This document shows, piece by piece, positions 24,872 to 33,615 of a DNA stretch of 64,000 nucleotides (position 1 is its first letter; the number at the start of each line of letters is the position of its first letter). Under the pieces are notes generated by a model. That model worked only from the letters and a program-made list of their open reading frames with translations, searched no databases and was not told where the DNA came from. Source of the stretch: Chitinophaga jiangningensis (lineage in GTDB: Bacteria > Bacteroidota > Bacteroidia > Chitinophagales > Chitinophagaceae); the NCBI RefSeq assembly GCF_900142605.1, contig NZ_FRBL01000007.1, positions 434,001 to 498,000 of the forward strand, in the 5' to 3' direction. The translations under genes and the position numbers were made by a program.

Positions 24872-27814
24872 TTAGTACCCGAAGATTTCTTCGAGAGATA
24901 CTTTTTTCACTTCACCCAGTTTCTTCAGATCTTCCAGGTTTACTTTTTTCTCGCTGGCCACAATGCAATAGATATATGGCTTGTTAGCAAGATTGTTATC
25001 ATGGAATTTCTTCACTTCATCGAAATTCATTTTATCGATAGACTCGTATACCTGTTTACGGATGTCGTAATCCAGACCCAGCTTTTGAGCAGCCAGATAG
25101 CTGAAGATGATACCATCGTTGGTGATACGTTCTGTTTCGATATCCTGTTTCATGCTGAGCTTAGCAGTAGTGAGTCCTTTTTCTGAACGTGGAATTACAT
25201 TCAGCAGTTCGTTCATACCTGCAATAGCTTCATTCATTTTATCTGCCTGGCAACCTACGTAAGCAACAGTAGAATATTTCTCATTCTTTCTGTCAGGAGA
25301 TGCGTAGAATGCGTAGGTAGAATAAGCCAGGGCTTTGGATTCACGGATAGTCTGGAACACAATAGAACCCATACCGCCACCAAAGTAGTTATTAAACAGG
25401 CTGATAATACCAGTGTTTGCCGGATCGTATTCGCCGTTGTTTCTTACCCAGTTAACTTCAGACTGTACCATGTCGTAATCCGCAAACAGCACCTGTGCAT
25501 TGTTGGTAGCTTGTTTTGCAAATTTGGTAGCTGCTGGCGCCTGCGCAAAAGTAGCTGGTACTTTGTGAAGACGGGAGATGTCTGCTGTAGCAGCAGCCAG
25601 TGTTTGCGGGCCCCAGTAAATCACCGAGTGTTTGTAATTCATCAGGTTATGCAGCATATCTGTCAGCTCCTTCGCAGTGAGACCATCCAACTCAGCCTGT
25701 GGCAGCGTGTAGTTGAAAGGGTTTTTAGCGCCATACATGGCATAGTTGCTCAAACCTTTCTGGATATTACCTTTATTCAGTTTGCTGTCTGTTCTTACTT
25801 TATTTAAACGGCTTTTCAGTGCCGCCAGTGCAGCGTCGTTTGGCTGACAGTTGGCAATGATGTGTTCGAATAAAGCTACTGCTTTGTCAAAGTTTTCCTG
25901 CAAACCGCTGATAGTAACGGTTGTGTTTTCGCTACCTGCCTGAACGCTGAAGTTACAAGCGATGTTGTAGAACTCTTTGCTGATTTGATCTGCGCTGTAT
26001 TTATCGGTGCTGAGGTATTGCAGATAGCTGGCTGCCAGCATTAGTTTTTTGTCGTTCAGTGTACCGATATCGAAGCGGTAGTAAAGGCGGAACAGGCCAT
26101 TGTCTTTGTTCTGCACGTATAAAACATCGGCGTTCCCTACTTTACCTTTCTGAATATCTTTCTGGTAGTCGAGCCACTGAGGCTGTACCGGAGTAGCTGG
26201 CATAGCGGCAATTTTCTCCAGGAAAGGAGATTGTGCTTCTCTGTTTACTTCTACCGGCGTGATAGCAGGCTTTTCTACTTTCTCGATGTCTTTGTCTTCA
26301 CCTTTACGTTTGTACAGCAGCACATAGTTGTTGCCCAGGTATTTGTTAGCGTAATCGATGATCTGTTGTTTGGTAACAGTGCTCATATCGGTTACATAAG
26401 CTACATCAGAAGCCCAGTTTTTGCCACGGCTTTTAATGAACCCGTCCATGATGCTGTTAGCGCGGTTGCCATTATTTTCAAGCCCCTGAAGTTCAGCCAG
26501 TTTAGCGTTGTTAACAATCGCTTTAACGAGAGACTCATCAAACTGACCTTTTTTAAGGATTTCGATCTGGCCGAGCAATAAGGATTTCACATCTTCCAGG
26601 GACTGGCCAGGTTTTGCTTTACCATTTAGCATCAGGATGGAGTAGTCTTTCCATTGCAGGAGGTCAGCACCGGCTGCTAATACTTCCTGCTTTTTATTCA
26701 GATTCAGATCAAACAGGCCTGCTTTACCATTCTGGAGGATGGCAGACATTACACCCAGCAGGAGGTTGGATTTGGTATCCAGTCCACCTGGCATTCTGTA
26801 AGCAATCATTAAGTTTTCAGCATCAGGGCCCATTACTGTTTTAACGATAGGGGCGCTGATTGGCTTTTCAGGAGCTGGTTTGTATTCTTTAACCGGTTTA
26901 GGCTGCATGTAGCTGAAACGCTGGTCAATGGCTTTGATCACATAATCCGGATCAAAGTCTCCTGCCATTACGATGGCCATATTGTTAGGCACATAGTATT
27001 CGTTATAAAACTGGCGGATAGCTTTCAGGTTTGGATTTTTCAGGTGTTCCACGGTACCGATGGTAGACTGCTGACCGTAGTTGTTAGTAGGAAACAATGT
27101 GCTGAGCATGGTTTCGTACATTTTACGGCCATCATTATCCAGTCCGCGGTTTTTCTCTTCGTATACTGCTTCCAGTTCAGTGTGGAAGAGGCGGAAAACC
27201 GGGTCTCTGAAACGTTCTGCCTGTACAGAGAGGTATTTATCTACTGCATTGGAAGGGATGTCTTCTTCGTAGATGGTTTCTTCTGTCCAGGTGTGGGCAT
27301 TGGTACCTTGAGCGCCCATGGCGGTCATGAGTTTATCGTACTCATTGGCGATGGCGTATTTGGCGGCGATACCGGAGATGCTGTCGATCTGGTGGTATAC
27401 TGCTTTACGGGCTTCATTGCCGGTGGTTTTATTGTATTTGTCGTAGAGATTTTCGATCTGGTCCAGGTAAGGTTTTTCCTTTGACCAGTCGAGTGTTCCG
27501 TACACCTGAGTGCCTTTGAAGAGCAGGTGTTCGAGGTAGTGGGCCAGACCGGTATGATCTTTAGGATCGTTGTTGCTACCGGCGCGGGTACCGATAAGGG
27601 TCTGGATTCTTGGATCCTTTTTGTTGACGCTGAGGATAACAGTAAGTCCGTTTTTCAGGGTGTAGAAACGGGCCTTCATCGGGTCGTTGGTCACGTATTT
27701 GTAGGTGTAACCGCCCGAGGAGGCATCTTTCCACTCGTATTTATCCTGTGCTCCGGCCATTGAAAATGAGCCTGCGAGCACCAATACCAGGGTCGCCTGT
27801 TTAAGAATTCTCAT
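24872..27814 (-). CDS. M16 (pitrilysin-type) zinc peptidase, two-domain
   Basis: The 980-residue protein has a cleavable signal peptide (about 1-22, ending SMAGAQ), an active N-terminal half with the inverted zinc motif HYLEH (92-96) and the downstream Glu region LEAVYEEKNR, and a second inactive half from about 520. It is probably periplasmic and degrades peptides or processes outer-membrane proteins. The length is typical of the long Bacteroidota M16 proteins. A TATATTTG promoter box lies 28 bp upstream. Confidence 0.93.
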   Translation of the reverse strand: MRILKQATLVLVLAGSFSMAGAQDKYEWKDASSGGYTYKYVTNDPMKARFYTLKNGLTVILSVNKKDPRIQTLIGTRAGSNNDPKDHTGLAHYLEHLLFKGTQVYGTLDWSKEKPYLDQIENLYDKYNKTTGNEARKAVYHQIDSISGIAAKYAIANEYDKLMTAMGAQGTNAHTWTEETIYEEDIPSNAVDKYLSVQAERFRDPVFRLFHTELEAVYEEKNRGLDNDGRKMYETMLSTLFPTNNYGQQSTIGTVEHLKNPNLKAIRQFYNEYYVPNNMAIVMAGDFDPDYVIKAIDQRFSYMQPKPVKEYKPAPEKPISAPIVKTVMGPDAENLMIAYRMPGGLDTKSNLLLGVMSAILQNGKAGLFDLNLNKKQEVLAAGADLLQWKDYSILMLNGKAKPGQSLEDVKSLLLGQIEILKKGQFDESLVKAIVNNAKLAELQGLENNGNRANSIMDGFIKSRGKNWASDVAYVTDMSTVTKQQIIDYANKYLGNNYVLLYKRKGEDKDIEKVEKPAITPVEVNREAQSPFLEKIAAMPATPVQPQWLDYQKDIQKGKVGNADVLYVQNKDNGLFRLYYRFDIGTLNDKKLMLAASYLQYLSTDKYSADQISKEFYNIACNFSVQAGSENTTVTISGLQENFDKAVALFEHIIANCQPNDAALAALKSRLNKVRTDSKLNKGNIQKGLSNYAMYGAKNPFNYTLPQAELDGLTAKELTDMLHNLMNYKHSVIYWGPQTLAAATADISRLHKVPATFAQAPAATKFAKQATNNAQVLFADYDMVQSEVNWVRNNGEYDPANTGIISLFNNYFGGGMGSIVFQTIRESKALAYSTYAFYASPDRKNEKYSTVAYVGCQADKMNEAIAGMNELLNVIPRSEKGLTTAKLSMKQDIETERITNDGIIFSYLAAQKLGLDYDIRKQVYESIDKMNFDEVKKFHDNNLANKPYIYCIVASEKKVNLEDLKKLGEVKKVSLEEIFGY

Positions 27815-27842
27815 AAAATGATTGGTTTTTTAAAATAGCACT

Positions 27843-27850
27843 CAAATATA
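27843..27850 (-). promoter_or_regulatory. Candidate -7 promoter box of the M16 gene
   Basis: CAAATATA on the plus strand reads TATATTTG on the minus strand, an exact TAnnTTTG match. No -33 partner is clear. Confidence 0.5.
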
Positions 27851-27973
27851 GCCGGAACTATAAAAAAAACCTGTAAATGGGCAAGATAAATGTATAAACG
27901 GCAATGCAGGGGTAATTACAACCGGTTGTAATTATCCAGATGGGAAGGGGTGATGGAGTAAGCGGGATACCTC

Positions 27974-28351
27974 TCAGGGGTTGAGGTCAGTGTTATGACG
28001 AGTGGACTGTGTGTAGTTCACCGTGCTTACAAACATCGAGTCGACCTCACTGACAGCGGTAGCAAGGAGGATGTTTGCGTGTTCAGCGGGTTTTCTGTAA
28101 GCCCTTGATTTCGAGTGATATACTTTTGCCAGCTGCCTGTCATTAGCAGGTGCAGCTACAATGGTATGTTCGAGTGCACTGGCGGCTGCAAATACAGCAC
28201 GATCGTTATCAACAGGGCTTCCTGGGCTAGCCAGTGTAGGAATATTTACTTCGGGTTGCGTTCCTACACGAACGCCGAGCAGTCTCTCATCACAGGAATG
28301 TACCCATGCAATACAGCCTATGCAGGCCATAAGGGCAACTAATGAACGCAT
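27974..28351 (-). CDS. Small lipoprotein-like hypothetical protein
   Basis: The 125-residue product has a hydrophobic N-terminus with three early cysteines (CIGCIAWVHSC), so it may be a lipoprotein or carry a cleaved signal peptide. The rest is low in hydrophobics with no known motif. It is the last gene of an apparent sigma/anti-sigma/OM-barrel operon (30 bp after the barrel gene), which is the only hint to its role. Confidence 0.65.
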   Translation of the reverse strand: MRSLVALMACIGCIAWVHSCDERLLGVRVGTQPEVNIPTLASPGSPVDNDRAVFAAASALEHTIVAAPANDRQLAKVYHSKSRAYRKPAEHANILLATAVSEVDSMFVSTVNYTQSTRHNTDLNP

Positions 28352-28381
28352 AATTTCAATTTAGAATCTGGTCAAAAACAT

Positions 28382-29329
28382 TTAGAATCCATTCAATCTC
28401 AAGCCGATGGAGAATGGATACTGCTGCAAACCGTAGTCATGCAGGGCGGTGAGTGCAAAATTAGCGTACAGTTTAACTGGTCCGTAACCCAGTTCACTGG
28501 CGAGTCCGAAACGCCATTTATTCAGATTGAAGTCATCTGTCTTTCTGACTTTTCCTCTTTCATCACTTACCTGTTTAGTTCTGCCTTTCAGGAGGTAACC
28601 TCCCTGAACACCGAAGCTTGCCTGGAAGGCGCGTGCGGGTCGGGCAGGGTTAGAATTGAAGTTCAGCATTACCGGAATTGATATGTATTCGGCAAAAAGC
28701 TTGTTCTTTGAAAACTCTATACTATCACGAATGATGGTAGTAGGATAGCCCGGTTCGTAGGTGATATTACGGGCATATCGGTAGTTATTCATTTCCAATC
28801 CTACAGCATATAACAAGTTAAGTTTGTGTTTTGTTATATTAAGTCGCTGTTCTAACAGCCAGATATTGAAATTGATAGACTTTCCGGTGATTAGTTTAAA
28901 CTCGGAAGGCGTGAGCGGTTCGCTGGCAGACCGTGGTGCCATAGTGGCTAAACCTACTGCGGAATAGCTGTAGGCGGCCTTATTGGCTGCTGCCAATTGG
29001 GTATACTGGTTTACGCCGGAAAAGTAATTAACGTATGCAGCGCCGGTGTAATCACTTCTGTCAATATAGTTATTAAAACCTATATCAAATACGAAGAACC
29101 TGGTTTGCAGATTTTTCTTGAGCTTGTTTCTGGCGTAGGCGGTATCACTGTAGAACTTATAGCTGTTACGGCCTTTATCGTTCTTACTTTTTATAATGAT
29201 GAGTCCTTTGATCTGAATGGTATCGGCCGCTGCAGCGGGGTCTTTGTAAGTATCAACAGCCTTCTGTGCATGAGTTAATCCTGACCACAACATCAACAGC
29301 AACAGTGTGAGTAAACTTTTATGCTTCAT
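28382..29329 (-). CDS. Outer-membrane beta-barrel protein
   Basis: The 315-residue product has a signal peptide (about 1-21, ending THAQ) and alternating polar/aromatic strands ending in a typical C-terminal barrel strand (FSIGLRLNGF). It resembles the PorT-type or OmpW-like barrels of Bacteroidota, but I cannot assign a family. It is 16 bp downstream of the anti-sigma-like gene, and so probably under the same sigma factor. Confidence 0.8.
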   Translation of the reverse strand: MKHKSLLTLLLLMLWSGLTHAQKAVDTYKDPAAAADTIQIKGLIIIKSKNDKGRNSYKFYSDTAYARNKLKKNLQTRFFVFDIGFNNYIDRSDYTGAAYVNYFSGVNQYTQLAAANKAAYSYSAVGLATMAPRSASEPLTPSEFKLITGKSINFNIWLLEQRLNITKHKLNLLYAVGLEMNNYRYARNITYEPGYPTTIIRDSIEFSKNKLFAEYISIPVMLNFNSNPARPARAFQASFGVQGGYLLKGRTKQVSDERGKVRKTDDFNLNKWRFGLASELGYGPVKLYANFALTALHDYGLQQYPFSIGLRLNGF

Positions 29330-29345
29330 ATGCTATTTTCAAATA

Positions 29346-30398
29346 TTATTTATTCCTTTTCCGGGAGAAAAATTTAGCCACATTGGTCACCTTATCCAGG
29401 ATCTTACTATCGCTTCCGCTAACAGAGATGATCAGTTCGCCTTTGATTTCCGGAGCGGGACGGCTGGCAGTTGTGCCGGAACTTATTGCCGCATTAGCTG
29501 CGATCACTGGTTCTTTCTCAACTGGTTTATCAGCTACAAGCGGGTGATTAGCGGCTACAGATGGTAGTGTAACTGTAGCAGCCTGCTTTTCAACAATTTC
29601 CTGGGATACATTTCTGGGTGGTGGCAATGGTACGGCTGCCACATCAGGCTTGTTCACCTGGCTGGCAGCAGTTAGTGGTACAGCTTCCTGCTGCACGGTG
29701 GCAATCTTCGATTTTACCGTTGCCTGCAGTTTAGCAGTACTTTTTTCTGCGGAAGGAGTAGTGACAGTATTACTATTAACTAAATCATCGTTCTTATCCA
29801 GTACCGTTGGGGCTGGCGCCGGCACAGGAGCTGTTTGGGGAGTAACGTGAGCGAGCACAGGTTTAACAGGCTGATGCTCCGCATTATTAAAAGGCATCAT
29901 CCATACCAGTATCCCGGCCACAACTGCTGCGGCGGCCCCCCACCATACGGGAGATATGCGGCGCACCTGTGTTTTTGTGGTGCGGTAAAGCAGGGCTCTG
30001 TCCGGAAACACAATCTGCTCAGACGGATCAAGTTTTGCCGCCTGAAACCGTGCCAATGTATTAGCTGATTCAGGATGCTCCTGCAAATAAGTGGTCAGTT
30101 CCAGCTGGCCGGCAGTATCCAGTTCGCCATCTATGTAATCGAGCAGAAGAGATTGTATATGCTCATCCGACTCCACGCCTCTGTACAGGGAGTGCTTTTG
30201 ATCAAACACGATCTCCTCATCGGGCTCCAGCCGGATGCTATCCAATAACTCCAGTTCCTGCCTGATGGCCGGATGGTGTTGCAGGAATGCTTCCAGTGCA
30301 GACCGTTCTTCCTCACTCAGCTCGTTATCTATATAACTAAGCAGGAAAGACTCATAGTTTGATATGTTAATATCTATTGACAAACTAATTATTAGCAA
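29346..30398 (-). CDS. Anti-sigma-like membrane protein with duplicated N-terminal domain
   Basis: The 350-residue product starts with two tandem copies of a roughly 58-residue helical domain: SYIDNELSEEERSALEAFL...EIVFDQKHSLYR (about 20-75) and DYIDGELDTAGQLELTTYL...QIVFPDRALLYR (about 86-140). A membrane helix follows (about 152-172), then a long Pro/Ala/Val/Thr-rich periplasmic stretch. The first copy probably binds the co-encoded sigma factor; the second may be structural. No early ATG exists; TTG at 30398 or 30383 is the start. It is 11 bp downstream of the sigma gene. Confidence 0.75.
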   Translation of the reverse strand: MLIISLSIDINISNYESFLLSYIDNELSEEERSALEAFLQHHPAIRQELELLDSIRLEPDEEIVFDQKHSLYRGVESDEHIQSLLLDYIDGELDTAGQLELTTYLQEHPESANTLARFQAAKLDPSEQIVFPDRALLYRTTKTQVRRISPVWWGAAAAVVAGILVWMMPFNNAEHQPVKPVLAHVTPQTAPVPAPAPTVLDKNDDLVNSNTVTTPSAEKSTAKLQATVKSKIATVQQEAVPLTAASQVNKPDVAAVPLPPPRNVSQEIVEKQAATVTLPSVAANHPLVADKPVEKEPVIAANAAISSGTTASRPAPEIKGELIISVSGSDSKILDKVTNVAKFFSRKRNK

Positions 30399-30409
30399 TT
30401 ATAATAATA

Positions 30410-30895
30410 TCAAATAACATTTTCGATTTTTACGAGGTAGTTCTTCAGATGAATTCTGGCCCTGTGCAGGTAAACCTTTACCTGGGAAGGGTTCAGATTC
30501 ATGATTTCTCCAATCTCTTCATAACTATAACCCTCATAATCCTTCAACATCACCAGCGAACGCTGTACTTCACTCAGTTTGGCCAATGCCTGGGCTATCA
30601 CTTCCTTGGCATTGTTTATCTTATGGTCTGATATCTTCTCCTCTTCCTTAAACTGTTCTACCAGTGTTATGCGCTTCACCTTACGGACATGGTCGATCAT
30701 ATTGTGGTAGCCTACTGTAAACAGGTATGACTTGGCCTTTTCAAAAGGCACATCCTGGCAGTGCTTCCACAATATCTCAAATGAGTTCTGTACTACGTCC
30801 CGGGCATCTTCCGCGTTCTCTAAATTCTTGACAATGAACCGAAAGAGATTGTCCGAGTACAGATCCACACACTTATTGTACTCCTTTTCCGTCAT
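30410..30895 (-). CDS. ECF-type RNA polymerase sigma factor
   Basis: The 161-residue protein has region 2 (about 8-75, ARDVVQNSFEILWKH and KSYLFTVGYHNMIDHVRK) and region 4 (about 100-155, LSEVQRSLVMLKDYEGYSYEEIG then a helix-turn-helix). It is the first gene of a four-gene minus-strand operon: sigma, anti-sigma-like protein, outer-membrane barrel, small lipoprotein-like protein. Confidence 0.92.
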   Translation of the reverse strand: MTEKEYNKCVDLYSDNLFRFIVKNLENAEDARDVVQNSFEILWKHCQDVPFEKAKSYLFTVGYHNMIDHVRKVKRITLVEQFKEEEKISDHKINNAKEVIAQALAKLSEVQRSLVMLKDYEGYSYEEIGEIMNLNPSQVKVYLHRARIHLKNYLVKIENVI

Positions 30896-31276
30896 TCAGG
30901 TGGCGCGGGATTTAATGCTAAGTTCCGACAAATACTTCAATGCCAATCCCCGGATCTAATCCGGTTTTATTATCCCACACCACTTACAAACCACACTCTC
31001 ACACATACCAGTTGCAGGGAACAGTTACAACAAACTGACTTTCTATTTCTTATATATTTGGAGAAAAAATAACTCCTTCTTTATAAGTTATTTGCATCAG
31101 TTTACTCCATCATGGCATCAATAATCATGATATTATTATGACGGAGAGCAGTAACTAAATGTTACACCTCAGTCAAACTTTTTACATCAATCTCCTGTTC
31201 TGGCCTAAACGATTGATAATCGTAATATTTTAGTGCTGCAACAAGCAATTACAAGGTTAAAACAGAAAAAAAACAC
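30896..31276. other. Divergent promoter spacer between a sigma operon and kbl
   Basis: The 381 bp hold no recognisable gene. It must contain the promoters of both neighbours; no exact TTG/TAnnTTTG pair was found. A short inverted repeat CGATT-GAT-AATCG lies near 31209-31221. Confidence 0.45.
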
Positions 31277-32464
31277 ATGAATACCAAGTTTACTGCCCGC
31301 TTACGGGAAGAACTGGACGAAATCAATAAGGCCGGTCTGTATAAAAGAGAGCGCATCATCACTTCGGAGCAGGGAGCTGAAATACAGGTTGGAGGCGAAA
31401 CTGTAATTAACTTTTGCGCCAATAACTACCTCGGACTGTCATCTAACCCGGCGGTGATCAAAGCGGCCAAGGATGCGATCGATACCCATGGTTACGGCAT
31501 GAGCAGCGTACGTTTTATTTGTGGCACCCAGGATATTCACCGCGAACTGGAAGAGAAAATTTCTAAATTTCTCGGCACCGAAGATACCATCCTATATGTA
31601 GCAGCTTTCGACGCAAACGGCGGTGTATTTGAACCCCTGTTTGGCGAGCAGGATGCTATCATCTCCGATGCCCTGAACCACGCTTCTATTATTGACGGGG
31701 TGCGCCTGTGTAAGGCACAACGCTTCCGTTATGAGCACAATAACATGGCTGACCTGGAAGCAAAACTGCAGGAAGCCAAAGATTGCCGCAGCCGTATCAT
31801 CGTTACCGATGGTTCATTCAGCATGGATGGTACCATCGCCCAGCTGGATAAAATCTGCGACCTGGCAGATAAATACGATGCCATAGTAATGTCTGACGAG
31901 AGCCACTCTTCCGGATTTTTGGGTAAAACGGGTCGCGGTACACACGAATACCGTGGCGTAATGGGCCGGGTTGATATCATCACCGGCACGCTGGGTAAAG
32001 CCCTGGGTGGTGCATCCGGCGGTTTCACCAGCGGCCCTAAGGAAGTAATCGACATCCTGCGCCAGCGCAGCCGCCCATACCTGTTCTCCAACTCGGTAGC
32101 ACCAAGCATAGTAGGCGCTTCCATTGCAGTACTGGATATGCTGAGCGAAACCACCGCCCTGCGCGACAAACTGGAATACAACACCAAATATTTCCGCAGC
32201 AAAATGACGGAAGCCGGCTTCGACATCAAGCCAGGCGATCACCCGATTGTACCGGTAATGCTGTACGATGCCGTATTGAGCCAGCAATTTGCAGATAAGC
32301 TCCTGAAAGAAGGTATCTACGTGATCGGTTTCTTCTTCCCGGTAGTACCGAAAGGACAGGCTCGTATCCGCGTGCAGCTTAGCGCGGCACATGAACAGGA
32401 ACACCTGGACAAGGCCATTGCCGCCTTTACCAAAGTGGGTAAAGAACTGGGGGTAATTAAATAA
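31277..32464 (+). CDS. kbl: Glycine C-acetyltransferase (2-amino-3-ketobutyrate CoA ligase)
   Basis: This PLP enzyme cleaves 2-amino-3-ketobutyrate with CoA to glycine and acetyl-CoA in threonine breakdown. The 395-residue product matches Kbl in length and has NNYLGLSSNP near 50, SDALNHASIIDG near 133, SDESHSSGFLG (about 209) and the PLP lysine in GTLGKALGG (about 236-244). Related alpha-oxoamine synthases such as serine palmitoyltransferase are the alternative, but the sequence fits Kbl better. It has a strong terminator at 32498. A threonine dehydrogenase gene is not adjacent. Confidence 0.92.
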   Translation: MNTKFTARLREELDEINKAGLYKRERIITSEQGAEIQVGGETVINFCANNYLGLSSNPAVIKAAKDAIDTHGYGMSSVRFICGTQDIHRELEEKISKFLGTEDTILYVAAFDANGGVFEPLFGEQDAIISDALNHASIIDGVRLCKAQRFRYEHNNMADLEAKLQEAKDCRSRIIVTDGSFSMDGTIAQLDKICDLADKYDAIVMSDESHSSGFLGKTGRGTHEYRGVMGRVDIITGTLGKALGGASGGFTSGPKEVIDILRQRSRPYLFSNSVAPSIVGASIAVLDMLSETTALRDKLEYNTKYFRSKMTEAGFDIKPGDHPIVPVMLYDAVLSQQFADKLLKEGIYVIGFFFPVVPKGQARIRVQLSAAHEQEHLDKAIAAFTKVGKELGVIK

Positions 32465-32497
32465 GGCAGGAGTTCCCATCCTCATAAATGCTGAAAT

Positions 32498-32537
32498 TGG
32501 CGCAAGGTGTGGCATTGATTGCCTTCACTTTGCGCCA
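32498..32537 (+). terminator. Intrinsic terminator of kbl
   Basis: TGGCGCAA (32498-32505) pairs with TTGCGCCA (32530-32537), extended by inner GTG/CAC and GGC/GCC pairs; a GGCTTTTTGC T-rich tail follows. Confidence 0.8.
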
Positions 32538-32565
32538 TTTGGCTTTTTGCTTTCAGCTTTATACT

Positions 32566-32573
32566 TACTTTTG
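32566..32573 (+). promoter_or_regulatory. Candidate -7 promoter box of the beta-lactamase gene
   Basis: TACTTTTG fits TAnnTTTG and gives a leader of about 15 nt before the ATG at 32594. Confidence 0.45.
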
Positions 32574-32593
32574 CAGCTACCAAATATTAGATC

Positions 32594-33400
32594 ATGATCA
32601 AAAAACTCGGCTGGGTGCTGGCAGTTGTCGTTATATCCTTGGCAGCCTGTGCTCCCAACAACGTTAAAGAAGAAAAAAGCTGGGAAAAATACTTTAGTGA
32701 ATTTAAGGTAGAAGGAACCTTCATGCTCTTCAACAACAGCAATGGTGTGTTCAAAGTATATAACCTGGACCGCGCCAAACAACCATTCCTTCCTGCATCT
32801 ACCTTCAAGATTTTCAACTCCCTGGTAGGCCTGCAAACAGGTGTGGCCAAAGATACCACCCTCGTTATTCCATGGGACAGTGTTACACGCGAAATGCCGG
32901 AGTGGAATAAAGATCTGTCGATGGGCGAAGCCTTCAGGGTATCCGCCGTACCGTATTACCAGGAATTAGCCCGCCGCATTGGTCAGAAAGGCATGCAGCT
33001 GTGGCTGGATTCCGTAAAATATGGCAACATGAAAATCAGCCGTATTGACACCTTCTGGCTGGACAATTCCCTGAAAATCACTCCTGATGAGCAATTGGGT
33101 CTTGTAAAGAAATTATATTTCGATCAGCTGCCTTTCTCCAAAACTGCGATGAGAGAAGTGAGAGGCATGATGCTTCGCGAAAAGACCGATAAATATGAGC
33201 TCTTCCACAAAACCGGCTGGGGCAGAGAAGGCAAAAAACATATCGGCTGGATGGTAGGCTGGATCGAAGAAAACAGGCATCCAACCTTCTTCGTGCTCAA
33301 CATCGAATCTGAAGATCCTAACTTCGACATGGTAAAGGCACGTGCTACCATCCTTCGTAATATCCTCACGGATGCAGGTTATTATAAAGGGGAGATGTAA
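32594..33400 (+). CDS. Class D (OXA-type) beta-lactamase, predicted lipoprotein
   Basis: The 268-residue product has all class D landmarks: SxxK as S69-T-F-K72, SAV at 117-119, YGN at 143-145, the FWL motif with Trp about 155 that shields the carboxylated lysine, and KTGWG from 206. It should hydrolyse beta-lactams by an acyl-serine mechanism. The signal peptide ends in LAAC (Cys19), so it is probably membrane-bound. It is a single chromosomal gene with its own promoter box and terminator and no mobile element nearby, so it looks like an intrinsic gene. Substrate range cannot be judged. Confidence 0.92.
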   Translation: MIKKLGWVLAVVVISLAACAPNNVKEEKSWEKYFSEFKVEGTFMLFNNSNGVFKVYNLDRAKQPFLPASTFKIFNSLVGLQTGVAKDTTLVIPWDSVTREMPEWNKDLSMGEAFRVSAVPYYQELARRIGQKGMQLWLDSVKYGNMKISRIDTFWLDNSLKITPDEQLGLVKKLYFDQLPFSKTAMREVRGMMLREKTDKYELFHKTGWGREGKKHIGWMVGWIEENRHPTFFVLNIESEDPNFDMVKARATILRNILTDAGYYKGEM

Positions 33401-33415
33401 TAATTTCTTCTCTCC

Positions 33416-33483
33416 AATGATCGCGTGCCATTGACACACGATCATTGGAAAAAGGCTCAGGACCAAAGGTCCTGGGCCCTTTT
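33416..33483 (+). terminator. Two successive hairpins after the beta-lactamase gene
   Basis: CCAATGATCG and CGATCATTGG form the first stem (33416-33449). AAAAGGCTCAGGACC and GGTCCTGGGCCCTTTT form the second, followed by a T-rich tail. Confidence 0.7.
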
Positions 33484-33538
33484 CACTTTATGAACCCCTT
33501 TTTAGCGTTAAAAAATACCTAAACCCTGCACCCGCCAC

Positions 33539-33568
33539 TTGGAATACGTTACAAAAAAATTATTTTTG
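33539..33568 (+). promoter_or_regulatory. Promoter of the bat genes
   Basis: TTG (33539-33541) and TATTTTTG (33561-33568) are 19 bp apart, a textbook Bacteroidota promoter. The leader is about 40 nt. Confidence 0.65.
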
Positions 33569-33615
33569 AGTTCTTACCTGGTTTACTACCGGTAATGAAT
33601 ATCTTAAAATAGAAT

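Noticed and set aside
32594..33400. Acquired resistance cassette
   Set aside because: No integrase, attC site, IS or composition shift around the beta-lactamase gene.
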